64,000 nt of DNA, taken from contig CM082581.2 in the NCBI GenBank assembly GCA_040954595.2, forward strand, positions 1,612,001 through 1,676,000. Direction: 5' to 3'. Source of the stretch: Balanoglossus misakiensis (Eukaryota > Hemichordata). A program made the position numbers and the translations under genes. Below the pieces are notes generated by a model. It was not told the DNA's origin and ran no database searches. It was given only the letters and a program-made list of their open reading frames with translations. Within the stretch, counting starts at the first letter, position 1; each line of letters begins with the position of its first letter. Shown one piece after another: positions 9,266 to 19,761 of this stretch.

Positions 9266-9965
9266 ACTGATGAATGTTGCTCTGTCTGTCTGCTTGTGTC
9301 TGTCTGCCACTCTGCCTGTTTCACTCTGTCTCTCCTAATTTCTTTAAATTTAGGGATATGCTATTAATGCGATATGAAAGTCAGACACGACGGAAACCTT
9401 TTATTCTCAAAACTGTCTGTTGTTTGCTGTTAAATATTGCAAAAGGTTAAGGGCCCTTTTCGCACGAGACACATGGCTTTGCAGCCGTAGCTCCCAATGT
9501 CATAACGATTACCCGAACTACCCTAATTTTAGCCCGCCGACCCAAAACAGTTTAGATCTTCGTAAACCGGAAGTAAAAATAACGATGTCAAATATACAAC
9601 AATTCATGAAAATTGCGAGAATCACGCAAGAACTATGATGTCATTCTTCTACACTACGACGGCCAAAGATATAAAAAAATTGAAAAATAAAAAAATGTCC
9701 CTTTCTACCTACCCTATTTTTGAAAACCATGTAATCGGAATAGCACATATTAGTTTTTTTGGCCTGAGACATATCCAATTTCCCAACTGAACATGACACG
9801 TGATCAAGCATTTTCGACTTATCAGATGCAATCGCTGAACACCTCACACTAAGCGAGGTTTTGTCTGTCTTTATACGCGCCCTTTGTATTTGTGCGTGAC
9901 ATGTCCAAGCCTTGTTAGGATCTCCCATAAAATTCTACTCAAATGATGTATACTTTCATACTTAC

Positions 9966-10047
9966 GACTGACAGGTATTTTCAGCGTTGCCAGCTGATTG
10001 TTTGTCAGGTACCGCTTTATAACAAGACGCCCCTCTGAGTTGATAAC
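9966..10047 (-). CDS. C-type lectin domain, second exon (start of fold)
   Basis: Exon of 82 bp with acceptor ttacattgcag and donor GTAAGT at 9960-9965. Read in the phase dictated by the upstream exon it gives GYQLRGASCYKAVPDKQ, then NAENTCQS. With the preceding CPEG it forms the CPEGYQLRGASCYK opening of a C-type lectin-like domain, followed by the alanine-rich helix before the next Cys (A-x-x-x-C). In the longest open frame it looks like nothing; only the spliced frame reveals the domain. It leaves in phase 2. The carbohydrate- and calcium-binding part is not seen, so binding activity cannot be judged. Confidence 0.68.
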
Positions 10048-10746
10048 CTGCAATGTAACATCATTCAATTGGTCTAGTCATGTTAGCATTAGTAAAATGC
10101 TTCAAAAGTGTTAAAGGGACATGATACAAGACACCGTTTATGTTAGTGAATGAACGTTCAACCACACACAACTTCCATCCCGCTTGTATGATACGAGAGT
10201 AAAAACCCGCCCGAAATGAATAAATGGTAGAGACCGTTTATTCATTTTGGCGACTTTTTAAAACTCTCGTGTCTATACAAGCGGAGTGGAAGGTGTGTAT
10301 GGTTGAACGTTGATTCACTATATCCACATGTAGAATAATATAAACGCAGTCTTGTATCAAACATAATTAATGGAAAAAGGGCAGCGAGAGAGAGACTTTG
10401 TCCCTTTAATGAATACAGCTACAATGTTCTGTTTATATCTACTGACGGACCAGGCATGGATTGTCACGTATAATTCTTTGAAACGTTTGGTCCTCTGAAG
10501 AAATCTGAGCACTCATCTACTCAGTTTGCTTATTTTGTCTTCCTCCACCAGTCAGTGGTATCGTCCGATTTGATACTCCACTCTAAGCCTCTTTCTGAAT
10601 GGCTATTTAAGTTGTGATCTGTAAGTCTTAAACCTTTCATCACCCCCCCCCCCCCGTTTCCTCTTTAGAGGTCCAACATTAACATAGAAAACAATTGGTT
10701 TTGACTGAACCATGTTGGTGAAAGGGCTAGGGTCAATTCAACTTAC
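10048..10746. other. Intron with a family-2 foldback
   Basis: Contains the inverted-repeat element at 10111-10409 and a C homopolymer near 10642-10655. Nothing else is recognisable. Confidence 0.6.
10111..10409. mobile_element. Foldback element, family 2
   Basis: Begins ttaaagggac and ends gactttgtccctttaa. The inner arms carry gaacgttcaaccacacac and the inverted atggttgaacgttgatt, and attcattttggcgac sits near the centre. The left outer arm lacks the gagagaga block present on the right, so it is partly deleted. Confidence 0.75.
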
Positions 10747-10804
10747 CTTCTGGACATTCATATTTCACAAAGGGTGTTCCAAACAGTGCTCCAAGATCCA
10801 ATTG
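10747..10804 (-). CDS. Exon leading into the C-type lectin domain
   Basis: Exon of 58 bp with an excellent acceptor (gtttttttgtcacag) and donor GTAAGT at 10741-10746. It reads QLDLGALFGTPFVKYECPEG and leaves in phase 1 so that its final G joins the next exon to give CPEGYQLRG. It supplies the first cysteine of a long-form C-type lectin domain. It is the most upstream exon I can support; the start codon and any signal peptide lie further 5' (above 10,804) and were not found. Confidence 0.68.
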
Positions 10805-12633
10805 CTGTGACAAAAAAACAATAAGTTAGCTGCCAGTGCACTCAATGATGTACGCGCAGAACGTCAACTGGTAAACTGTGCGCCTGTGTCTCTTCCCATA
10901 GGAGTACATGGAGAATAGTTAGAAAACTCCCTTCTATTATTGTCATTTTCAGGAAATTTTACACATAGCTCCGACAAATCAAAATAAATTCACCACGGTC
11001 TATTTTGAGATAAACTTTGTTCAATATTGTATCCATAGGCAAACCATTGGTAGAAAATGCTGACCGTCAGCAGTTTTCTTCAATTATCGACTAAATTCAC
11101 GGCCTTGTTTAAAGTCGAAAACAAGTGCAGTGACCCAAAATGGATTTTCATTATACATACAAATCAGAAACGAAAATCCACGATTAAAAGAAATGACAAT
11201 ACAAAACACCGTTTATGTTAATGTAAATGTGGATATATAGTGATGCAACGTTCAACCGCACACACCTTCCATCCCGCATGTAGACACGAGAGCGAAAACT
11301 CGCCAAACTGAAAAATCGGTCTCTACCATTTATTCATTTTGGGCGAGTTTTTACTCTCATATCATACAAGCAGGATGGAAGTTGTGTGTGGTTGAACGTT
11401 CATTCACTACATATACACATGCCCATTAATATAAACGGTGTCTTGTATCAAACATTATTAATAGAAAAGGGCGACGGGAGAGAGAGTTTGCCCCTTTAAG
11501 GCGACATGATGCATGAAGTGGCGAGAGATAAACGCGACTGACCACCGCATTAAACACTGTCAAGCAAGGCACTTCAAATGCCAATTGTTTAAGTGTGTAC
11601 TAAGTAATAGTTTCATGTACCATGTCCTGGGGGGGGGAGGGGTCAAATCACAACAGTTGGACATGTACGAATATGAAGAGACGATATCAGTTTTTTCATG
11701 TCTTCCTTTAGTAAACAATCTTTTTTTAACTTTGTATAGAATTCATTGAACTTTACTTTAGCTTATGAACTCTCATTTGCACATCGTCATCTTGAAATTG
11801 TGTCGACTTTATCATAAGGTTTTTATAACTCAACTAGGTCGCAAAACCTATTTAAGTTAGTGAGAATAGGACGTTCACCTTTTGGGTTGATGGCTACAGA
11901 CATTAATCCTGACTCATACACATGTTGCAGCCAGTATACTCTGCAGACATTGGACACAATAGTTTTACTAACCATTGAATTTTATTGGACCATCAAGTTT
12001 ATTGACCCATGACGTTCATATAGATTGTATGACACGACTGACGCTATAATCGGTCCATACCTTCGGCGAGCCAAGTGTTTTATAACATCATAAGATATTA
12101 ATACCTATCACCCAGTCAAACGATTTCAAGTTATACAATTTCCACGCCAATAGGACGCCTTTAGGTGGAAATGCAACCAGGTATCCTGAATAGGAAAATA
12201 TTCCGGGTATCTGTCAAGTTTAGTCCCATATTTAGGGGACCAAGAGCCCTCAGGCGCTTGGTCCCCTTCTGTTATTGCTGGAGTTTGTCTTCTTTCTTCT
12301 TGAGTCGTTTTTTTGCGCCCGTTTTTCTCTGAAATTCCGGCAGGTGCGCCTTCCAAATTTGGCACGGTGGTTGGGGCCCATAGTACTGGTGCACCAGCCC
12401 TTTGAATTTGTAATTAGTCACGTGACTTTGTTGCTATAATCGAGCGAAATTTTCAAATTGACCTAATTTGCACGTTAATGGGGGCATGTACATTCTTTTC
12501 GCGATTTTTGTAGACCATGTGGCCAAAATCCCCTGTGCCAAATTTCAAGGTCCTAGGCCACGTCGATTTTGAGAAGAAGATTTTTGTAATATTTTTTCGC
12601 TTTTTTTGGTGGGCTGAGGACGGACACTGGGGC
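10805..12633. other. Non-coding stretch upstream of the recognised exons
   Basis: It holds a family-2 foldback (11198-11499) and a G run near 11629-11638. From about 12,400 to 12,633 it contains a dispersed-repeat-like stretch (aatttgcacgttaatggg, ccaaatttcaaggtc, gaggacggacactgggg) loosely resembling the tail of the repeat at 3636-4157. No exon, promoter or signal-peptide exon could be supported. Confidence 0.45.
11198..11499. mobile_element. Foldback element, family 2, left end truncated
   Basis: Contains acaccgtttatgttaatg and, inverted, attaatataaacggtgtc, plus the paired gcaacgttcaaccgcacac and gtgtggttgaacgttcatt blocks. The right end is the family terminus (gagagagtttgcccctttaa). Confidence 0.72.
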
Positions 12634-12801
12634 ATCGGACTTTGACCGTCATTACGTTATGTTGTGGAGATCTCATTAGCAGGCTACTCACTTCTGGCGG
12701 GTTGCAGTAGTCCTTGGAAAATCGGCTGAAATACGTAAACAGACCAGTGATTATTTTCCACGGAATGAATTTTGGGACAACACATTATCGGAGTTCAGGC
12801 T
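12634..12801 (+). repeat. Diverged direct repeat, left of the LINE
   Basis: Shares order and spacing of motifs with 16024-16182: ctttgac, ttgtgga/ttgtggga, tcattagca, ctgaaatacgt, cagaccagtgatt and ttcaggct/atcaggct. Similarity is clear but well below identity. The two copies bracket the non-LTR element. Confidence 0.6.
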
Positions 12802-12836
12802 GTGTTAGGGCGTTTTATTGAATTACGCTGAGTTTG

Positions 12837-14947
12837 GATTGACTACTGTGTTACCACTGAAATTTCTCATAGCAATGTTCTTTCAATTTCGAGTCTTTGC
12901 AATGTTGTTGACTCCGACCATATTCCTGTTTCAATAGAGGTTCATTTCAACACTTCTGCGGATGAAAGCTTCAGCAGTAGTTCCTTCAAGCAATGTAATT
13001 TTCGAGTTGATTGGAAAAAATTGTCACAGCAGAATATATCCGCCTACACCGGTTGTACCAAAGCCAAGATTGATAAGATTAATTTATCCGAAGAGTTATT
13101 CTGCACTAATGTGAACTGTACAGACCCTTCGCATTTACAGGCAATTGATACTTGTTATAGTAGTATTGTGGACGCATTGAATTGTGCTGCAAAAGATACC
13201 ATTAGACGTAAGTTTCACCAGAAAGTTCATGTTGTGCCTGGCTGGAACGATTTTGTAAAAGAAAGTCACGACTATGCCCGTTCCATGTTTTTATTATGGG
13301 TTAATGTGGGTTAACCTAAACAAGGCCCGCATTTTGAAACCATGAAATCTTCCAGAGCTCGTTTTTAGTATGCTTTACGTGCTTGTAAAAAGATTGAGAA
13401 TCAAAATAGGGCTGACAAGATGGCTGATAATTTACGCTGCCACAAACAGAACGACTTCTGGGAGGAAGTCAGAAAGCAAACTAGCAGAAAAACGCCGCTT
13501 TCTGACACTGTAGGTGGAGCGACTGGTGAGAGTGAAATTGCAATTATGTGGCACAAGCATTTCAGTGATATTTTGAATTCTGTCCAGGCTCAGACTGGTA
13601 AAAATGACATCGAGGAGAAAATGAAGTATGTTAAATTTTCTTCTGATATGTATGTTTCTGAAGACGAAGTAATTTCTGCTATACATAAGTTACCTGATGG
13701 TAAGACAGCTGGCATTGACAATATTTTAGCTGAGCACCTCAAATTCTCAGACTCCTCTATTTTACCCTTTTTGACTTGTTGTATTAATGCAATGATTGTT
13801 CATGGTTACCTGCCAACTGAGGCTATCAATGTTAATTTAGTTCCAATTATTAAGGATAAAACTAAGCTTTGTAGTGATGCCAGTAACTACCGGCCGATAG
13901 CACTAGCAACTGTTTTCTCTAAAGTTTTTGAGCATATTTTACTTTCTCGTTGTGAGGAGTTTCTTACCTCTCATTATTTACAATTTGGTTTCAAGCGAGA
14001 ACATTCAACTGACCTGTGTTTATTTGCATTTAAAGAAATCATTAGCTACTACACCAGCAATGGAAGACCAGTGTTTACTTGTTTTCTGGATGCTTCAAAA
14101 GCTTTTGACAGAGTTAATCACTTTAAACTGGTTATAATTAACAAGCACATCGACAGGAATGTTCCCTTGTATGCTGTACGAATTTTATATTAATGGTACA
14201 GAAATCAATTGTTTACTGTGTTGTGGGGTAATGAAACCTCAGAGTTGTTTTCTGTTTCTAACGGTGTAAGACAAGGGGGGGGGTACTCTCTCCCTATCTT
14301 TTTAATGTCTACATTGATGATATTATCAATGCACTCTGTAAAGCCAAAGTTAGCTGTACCATGTGTGGTGTCAGCGCTAACACTTTAGGTTACGCTGACG
14401 ACATGACTCTACTCAGTCCAAGTATTAAGGGTCTACGCCGTCTTCTTAGAATTTGTGAAATTTATGGCAAGGATTATGATATCATTTATAATTCTAGTAA
14501 AACTGTGTGCATGCTTTTTAATGGGAAGAATATGAGCGTTCAAAGAATTCCTTCGGTTAAACTTAATGACATCACTTTAAAGTTTGTACCTGTACACACC
14601 TATCTGGGCCATGTTATATCTTGTGATGGTTGTGATAATGAAGATATTGAACGACAGAGAAGAGCATTTTGTGTAAGAGCAAACATGCTATTGAGACATT
14701 TTCAACATTGTAGTCAAGATGTGAAGAAAGTTTTATTTTTGGCATATTGTTGTAATATTTACTGTTGCAGTTTGTGGGCATCCTTTAAAGTTAAACCGAT
14801 GAAAAAATTTAAAACTATGTACAATAATGTTTGCAGAAGATTTCTCGGTCTTCCGCCATTTTGCTGTGCATCGGGTATGTTTGCTACAAACCATGTACAT
14901 GTATTGTCACTTGGTGAAGTTTTTAGACGCAATATGTACAGTTTTAA
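12837..14947 (+). pseudogene. Decayed non-LTR retrotransposon ORF (endonuclease tail and reverse transcriptase)
   Basis: The 5'-truncated frame starts WIDYCVTTEI, with SDHIPV (the His-containing C-terminal motif of the APE-type endonuclease) at about 12,917-12,934. It then gives reverse transcriptase blocks NYRPIALATVFSKV, QFGFKREHSTD, FLDASKAFDRVNH, VRQGG and LSP, and catalytic GYADDMTLL. The frame is broken by TAA at 13312-13314, TAG at 13366-13368, TAA at 14191-14193 and a frameshift in a run of nine G at 14275-14283, so it is dead. It is cut at the TTAA at 14944-14947 by another element and resumes at 15747. A CR1/jockey-like clade seems likely, but the clade is not resolved. Confidence 0.88.
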
Positions 14948-15742
14948 GATGGGTCCCTGGGATCTTTTTGCTCGTTGCTGTGGGCCTTTATAGGACATTA
15001 CACCCCGATTTGGACTAAGCCGTTTTCAGAGTCTAACAAGGGGCTGGTAACTAGTTGAAAATCTGCACGATTATGTGCACACCCCCTGTCCGAGTATGTT
15101 TACGGCAGCTACCACCCGGCCATAGGCCGCCACGCTAATACGGCAAAGCAGCGGTCAGCGATAGCGTGCGCGTCCTGTAACCACAGTAACTGGATCGAAC
15201 GCTAAAAATCCAATGTTTTGTACACAGAGATTTTGTACCGTTCACGAAAATCCCTAAGGCTTTTTTCATAGGCCACGTACGCCAGTCAAATTTGACCTGC
15301 TTGTTGAGAACGCACTTCCGCACAGTGTGACGGATCGTTTTTTCGGTTTTCGTCGTGCTAAGAAGCGATACCGGTGGAAGAGTGCGTCCAAAAACACCCA
15401 AAATCGATGACTTTTTCAGGTGTGGTACGGGTATGCTGAAATCTTAGGATACAACGATAATATTCGAAAACAAAATCCGTCACGATCTTCCCTGGTTCAA
15501 GCAACTAATGAATACGTATCAAGTTCGTTTTTGAGGTCACGGAATAAAAAGCCTTAGGCTTTTGAAATTTGACCTAGCTAATTTTCATATCAATGGCGTC
15601 AGGGGGCGCGCGCTCACAATCGTGCAGATTTTCAACTAGTTACCAGCCCCTTGTTAGACTCTGAAAACGGCTTAGTCCAAATCGGGGTGTAATGTCCTAT
15701 AAAGGCCCATAGCAACGAGCAAAAAGATCCCAGGGACCCATC
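14948..15742. mobile_element. 795-bp TTAA-inserting element with 125-bp inverted repeats
   Basis: Flanked on both sides by TTAA (14944-14947 and 15743-15746). The terminal inverted repeats are 14948-15072 and 15618-15742, starting gatgggtccctgggatc, and I count 124 of 125 matching. Removing the element and one TTAA restores the host LINE reading frame exactly (TTT AAG CGT). The TTAA duplication is the hallmark of piggyBac-superfamily transposition. The 545-bp interior has only an 88-codon open frame (15135-15401, minus) with no transposase similarity, so it is non-autonomous. Confidence 0.88.
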
Positions 15743-15976
15743 TTAAGCGTAGACTCGAAAATTCTTCTAATGTTTTACTTGATGCGATCTGTTCATCAGA
15801 TAGAGCGACTGACAGCATATTTTTCAAACATTGGCGAAAGCAATTGTATATCATGTAAGTTTTTTTTGTGTGTGTGTCTCAGTGTCAGATTATTATTATT
15901 GTTTTTTTTTCTTCTCTCTTTTGGGTATATGGACTTTTTTTAAAGTCTGAAATAAAGAATTGTTATTATTTGTTAG
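15743..15976 (+). pseudogene. LINE 3' end, continuing the interrupted ORF
   Basis: From 15747 the frame continues RRLENSSNVLLDAICSSDRA and ends at TAA 15856-15858. A 3' UTR follows with attattatt runs, an aataaa-like motif and a short ttattatt tail at about 15,976. It belongs to the element at 12837-14947. Confidence 0.82.
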
Positions 15977-16023
15977 CTGTTGCCATTCAAATGTGTCTAC
16001 GCAAACCCGGCTACACTGGCAGT

Positions 16024-16182
16024 GGGCTTTGACTCTAAGTCGCTAATGTTGTGGGAGGTTTCATTAGCATTGTAGTCACATGTAGTGGATAGTAGTTTGG
16101 GAAATTGCCTGAAATACGTCAGCAGACCAGTGATTTTCTTGCACGAAGGGAGTTTGGTACCAGCAATAATCAGAGATCAGGC
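16024..16182 (+). repeat. Diverged direct repeat, right of the LINE
   Basis: Partner of 12634-12801. It is included in the tandem duplication and therefore present again at about 18,414-18,572. Confidence 0.58.
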
Positions 16183-16329
16183 TTCGTTGCCGTTCAAAAG
16201 TTCCTACTTCAGTCGTGATGTTGCAACTGGACGTTCAGTATGGGGGTCGGCCCGCAGGTGGCCGTGTGGGTTATCAGGTCACCCGTAACGGCACGCAGCT
16301 ACATGCAGCTGTATGGGACCAAAATAATA

Positions 16330-16854
16330 CACCCGATTCGGGGGTCACCTGTGACACCTGCGTAACTCAATAATTATGTGCATGCGTAATTGTGGGGGCA
16401 ATGAAAGGGGTGGTAGCGTGGTATTTGTTGCACATGGATCAATATGAAGTCCGATTTTCCCGTCAAGTTGTGGGCGACCTTATGTGACCTTTCACCTACT
16501 TTTGCTTAGTGAGCATCTACAGAAGATGCATGCAGCTTTGGCTTGGGGGGGGGGGGGCATATACGGATGGGACCATAATGATATACCAAAGGCGGGGTCA
16601 CCTGTTGCACCTGCCTAAGTCATTGATTTTGTACATTTAATTGGACACTAACCAACAGGGCGATAGGTGTGGTTTTTGTTCCACAGGGACGAATGTAAGT
16701 GTCAGTTGGTTTTTGCCCAAATGTATAAGGTGATTTTGATGACCTCTGTCATACAGTGCCATATCTCATCCCGTTGTACAGGTGCAGCTTTGGTATTTGG
16801 AGGGATGAAACTATCATGAAATGCCAAATACAGGGGGATACCTTTGACACCTGC
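16330..16854 (+). repeat. Old copies of the 239-bp minisatellite
   Basis: Blocks beginning ggggtcacctgtgacacctg (about 16,340), ggggtcacctgttgcacctg (about 16,593) and ending tttgacacctgcc (16,855) are spaced about 240-255 bp apart. They contain attatgtgcat, ttgtgggcgacc and gtgacctttcacctactttt. These match the units at 53,700-54,640 but are diverged. The satellite starts directly after the last block. The duplicate is at about 18,720-19,240. Confidence 0.65.
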
Positions 16855-17571
16855 CATGATTTTTTTCAAAAATCGACGAAATTTTGAGATTTTGCAAAGT
16901 CGAAAATTTGTCATTTTTTGATGATTTTCACCCGTCTTTTTTCAAAAATCGACGAAGTTTTGAGATTTTGCAAAAGAGGAAAATTTGTCATTTTTTGATG
17001 ATTTTCAACAATTTTTTTAAAAAATCGACGAAAATTTGAGATTTTGCAGTAAAAAATTTGTAATTTTTTGATGATTTTCACCGATGATTTTTTTCAAAAT
17101 TGACGAAATTTTGAGATTTTGCAGTCGAAAATTTGTAATTTTTTGATGATTTTCCCCCATGATTTTTTTCAAAAATCGACGAAATTTTGAGATTTTGCAA
17201 AGTCGAAAATTTGTCATTTTTTGATGATTTTCACCCATGATTTTCTTCAAAAATCGACGAAATTTTGAGATTTTGCAAAGTCGAAAATTTGTCATTTTTT
17301 GATGATTTTCACCCAATGTTTTTTTTTCAAAAATGGACGAACCCATGATTTTTTTCAAAATCGACGAAATTTTGAGATTTTGCAAAGTCGAAAATTTGTC
17401 ATTGTCATGATGATTTTCAACCATGATTGTTTTCAAAAATTGACGAAATTTTGAGATTTTGCAGTCAAAAATTTGTCATTTTTTGATGATTTTCACCCAT
17501 GATTTTTTTTCACAAATCGACGAAATTTTGAGATTTTGCAGTCGTAAATTTGTCATTTTTTAATGATTTTC
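16855..17571 (+). repeat. Satellite A, first block (about 9 monomers)
   Basis: Tandem monomers of 78-79 bp starting catgatttttttcaaaaat, then cgacgaaattttgagatttt, gcaaagtcgaaaatttgtca and ttttttgatgattttcaccc. One monomer is truncated (catgg/aacccatg at about 17,315-17,345). The block ends abruptly at the duplication junction. Confidence 0.93.
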
Positions 17572-17576
17572 TGGAT

Positions 17577-18132
17577 TAACTGGATCGAACGCTAAAAATC
17601 CAATGTTTTGTACACAGAGATTTTGTACCGTTCACGAAAATCCCTAAGGCTTTTTTCATAGGCCACGTACGCCAGTCAAATTTGACCTGCTTGTTGAGAA
17701 CGCACTTCCGCACAGTGTGACGGATCGTTTTTTCGGTTTTCGTCGTGCTAAGAAGCGATACCGGTGGAAGAGTGCGTCCAAAAACACCCAAAATCGATGA
17801 CTTTTTCAGGTGTGGTACGGGTATGCTGAAATCTTAGGATACAACGATAATATTCGAAAACAAAATCCGTCACGATCTTCCCTGGTTCAAGCAACTAATG
17901 AATACGTATCAAGTTCGTTTTTGAGGTCACGGAATAAAAAGCCTTAGGCTTTTGAAATTTGACCTAGCTAATTTTCATATCAATGGCGTCAGGGGGCGCG
18001 CGCTCACAATCGTGCAGATTTTCAACTAGTTACCAGCCCCTTGTTAGACTCTGAAAACGGCTTAGTCCAAATCGGGGTGTAATGTCCTATAAAGGCCCAT
18101 AGCAACGAGCAAAAAGATCCCAGGGACCCATC
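17577..18132. mobile_element. Truncated second copy of the TTAA element
   Basis: Identical to 15187-15742 but missing the left inverted repeat because the duplication breakpoint lies inside the element. The right terminus and TTAA (18133-18136) are intact. Confidence 0.88.
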
Positions 18133-18366
18133 TTAAGCGTAGACTCGAAAATTCTTCTAATGTTTTACTTGATGCGATCTGTTCATCAGATAGAGCGACT
18201 GACAGCATATTTTTCAAACATTGGCGAAAGCAATTGTATATCATGTAAGTTTTTTTTGTGTGTGTGTCTCAGTGTCAGATTATTATTATTGTTTTTTTTT
18301 CTTCTCTCTTTTGGGTATATGGACTTTTTTTAAAGTCTGAAATAAAGAATTGTTATTATTTGTTAG
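18133..18366 (+). pseudogene. LINE 3' end, duplicated copy
   Basis: Copy of 15743-15976 carried by the tandem duplication, with the same terminal codons (stop at 18246-18248) and tail. It has no upstream reverse transcriptase attached. Confidence 0.82.
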
Positions 18367-19240
18367 CTGTTGCCATTCAAATGTGTCTACGCAAACCCGG
18401 CTACACTGGCAGTGGGCTTTGACTCTAAGTCGCTAATGTTGTGGGAGGTTTCATTAGCATTGTAGTCACATGTAGTGGATAGTAGTTTGGGAAATTGCCT
18501 GAAATACGTCAGCAGACCAGTGATTTTCTTGCACGAAGGGAGTTTGGTACCAGCAATAATCAGAGATCAGGCTTCGTTGCCGTTCAAAAGTTCCTACTTC
18601 AGTCGTGATGTTGCAACTGGACGTTCAGTATGGGGGTCGGCCCGCAGGTGGCCGTGTGGGTTATCAGGTCGCCCGTAACGGCACGCAGCTACATGCAGCT
18701 GTATGGGACCAAAATAATACACCCGATTCGGGGGTCACCTGTGACACCTGCGTAACTCAATAATTATGTGCATGCGTAATTGTGGGGGCAATGAAAGGGG
18801 TGGTAGCGTGGTATTTGTTGCACATGGATCAATATGAAGTCCGATTTTCCCGTCAAGTTGTGGGCGACCTTATGTGACCTTTCACCTACTTTTGCTTAGT
18901 GAGCATCTACAGAAGATGCATGCAGCTTTGGCTTGGGGGGGGGCATATACGGATGGGACCATAATGATATACCAAAGGCGGGGTCACCTGTTGCACCTGC
19001 CTAAGTCATTGATTTTGTACATTTAATTGGACACTAACCAACAGGGCGATAGGTGTGGTTTTTGTTCCACAGGGACGAATGTAAGTGTCAGTTGGTTTTT
19101 GCCCAAATGTATAAGGTGATTTTGATGACCTCTGTCATACAGTGCCATATCTCATCCCGTTGTACAGGTGCAGCTTTGGTATTTGGAGGGATGAAACTAT
19201 CATGAAATGCCAAATACAGGGGGATACCTTTGACACCTGC

Positions 19241-19308
19241 CATGATTTTTTTCAAAAATCGACGAAATTTTGAGATTTTGCAAAGTCGAAAATTTGTCAT
19301 TTTTTGAT
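19241..19308 (+). repeat. Satellite A remnant left of the Ngaro-like insertion
   Basis: Most of one monomer, cut at tttttgat where the retroelement begins. Confidence 0.88.
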
Positions 19309-19409
19309 AATTACTACTATGAATGAACAAGCGACACACACACAGGATTGGGTGAAAGTGGGGTGTGTTTTATTAATTGAATGTGGTGACACACTCCACA
19401 CCGACCAAC
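19309..19409 (-). repeat. Split direct repeat A (terminal copy)
   Basis: Starts aattactactatgaatgaac and ends ccacaccgaccaac; identical to 19619-19719. A 15-bp linker (gggtgggtagggttg, 19410-19424) separates it from repeat B. Confidence 0.9.
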
Positions 19410-19424
19410 GGGTGGGTAGGGTTG

Positions 19425-19618
19425 GGAAAAACGACACACGCACCAACTAATATGGCCAAGCCAAAAGACTGAGTGGCTGGGCGCCAAACAGAAAACTGCT
19501 ACAGTACTAAAAAACCGCCAATTGGGAAAGCACCAATCACAGGGCCGGTAGCCCCCTTTGTAAACTGAGGGGCGCCCTCACAGTCCGTAATTAAACATTT
19601 CTTAACAAGAAATAAACA
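19425..19618 (-). repeat. Split direct repeat B (internal copy)
   Basis: Starts ggaaaaacgacacacgca and ends aagaaataaaca. It matches 23809-24002 with one difference (accaacta versus acaaacta). Confidence 0.9.
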
Positions 19619-19719
19619 AATTACTACTATGAATGAACAAGCGACACACACACAGGATTGGGTGAAAGTGGGGTGTGTTTTATTAATTGAATGTGGTGAC
19701 ACACTCCACACCGACCAAC
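19619..19719 (-). repeat. Split direct repeat A' (internal copy)
   Basis: Identical to 19309-19409 and directly abutting repeat B, so B-A' (aataaaca|aattact) reproduces the join of the element's two outer ends. Confidence 0.9.
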
Positions 19720-19761
19720 CAAAATCACCCAAACCCCTGTGAGTGAGTAGTAAAGGTTACT

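Larger units (their letters stand above)
8026..9965. other. Long intron between lectin and CUB parts
   Basis: It holds a MITE (8337-8531) and a low-complexity tract (9127-9265). Open frames at 8681-8914 (+), 9420-9638 (+) and 9641-9928 (-) show no recognisable domain. The remainder of the C-type lectin domain opened at 9966-10804 should be encoded here, but I could not find an exon for it. Either it lies in sequence I failed to read, or the lectin domain is truncated. Confidence 0.45.
15187..17571 (+). repeat. Tandem duplication, copy 1
   Basis: The unit runs from inside the TTAA element (taactggatcgaacg), through the LINE 3' end and old minisatellite units, into the satellite. It recurs at 17577 with an offset of 2,390 bp. 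Differences are few: the length of a G run near 16,545, one A/G at 16270/18660, and one satellite monomer present only in copy 1 (about 17,240-17,317). At the junction, tggat (17572-17576) separates satellite from the restart. Confidence 0.9.
17577..19308 (+). repeat. Tandem duplication, copy 2 (left part)
   Basis: Second copy of 15187-16922. Its satellite is split at 19308/24003 by the Ngaro-like element and resumes at 24003 with the same variant monomers (cacccgtcttttttc, gcaaaagagg) seen at 16923. Confidence 0.9.

Noticed and set aside
9871-10068. Open frame starting MNDVTLQVINSEG as a stand-alone gene
   Set aside because: It crosses clear splice sites; spliced in the correct phase the same DNA encodes the start of a C-type lectin domain.
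12126-12365. 79-codon minus-strand frame
   Set aside because: No family resemblance and no splice context; it falls in dispersed-repeat-like DNA.
15135-15401. 88-codon open frame inside the TTAA element as a transposase fragment
   Set aside because: No DDE motif or zinc ribbon is visible, and the duplicate copy (17576-17791) is simply carried by the tandem duplication.
16085-16288. 67-codon open frame, repeated at 18475-18678
   Set aside because: It lies in old repeat sequence and is duplicated with it; no domain or start context supports a gene.
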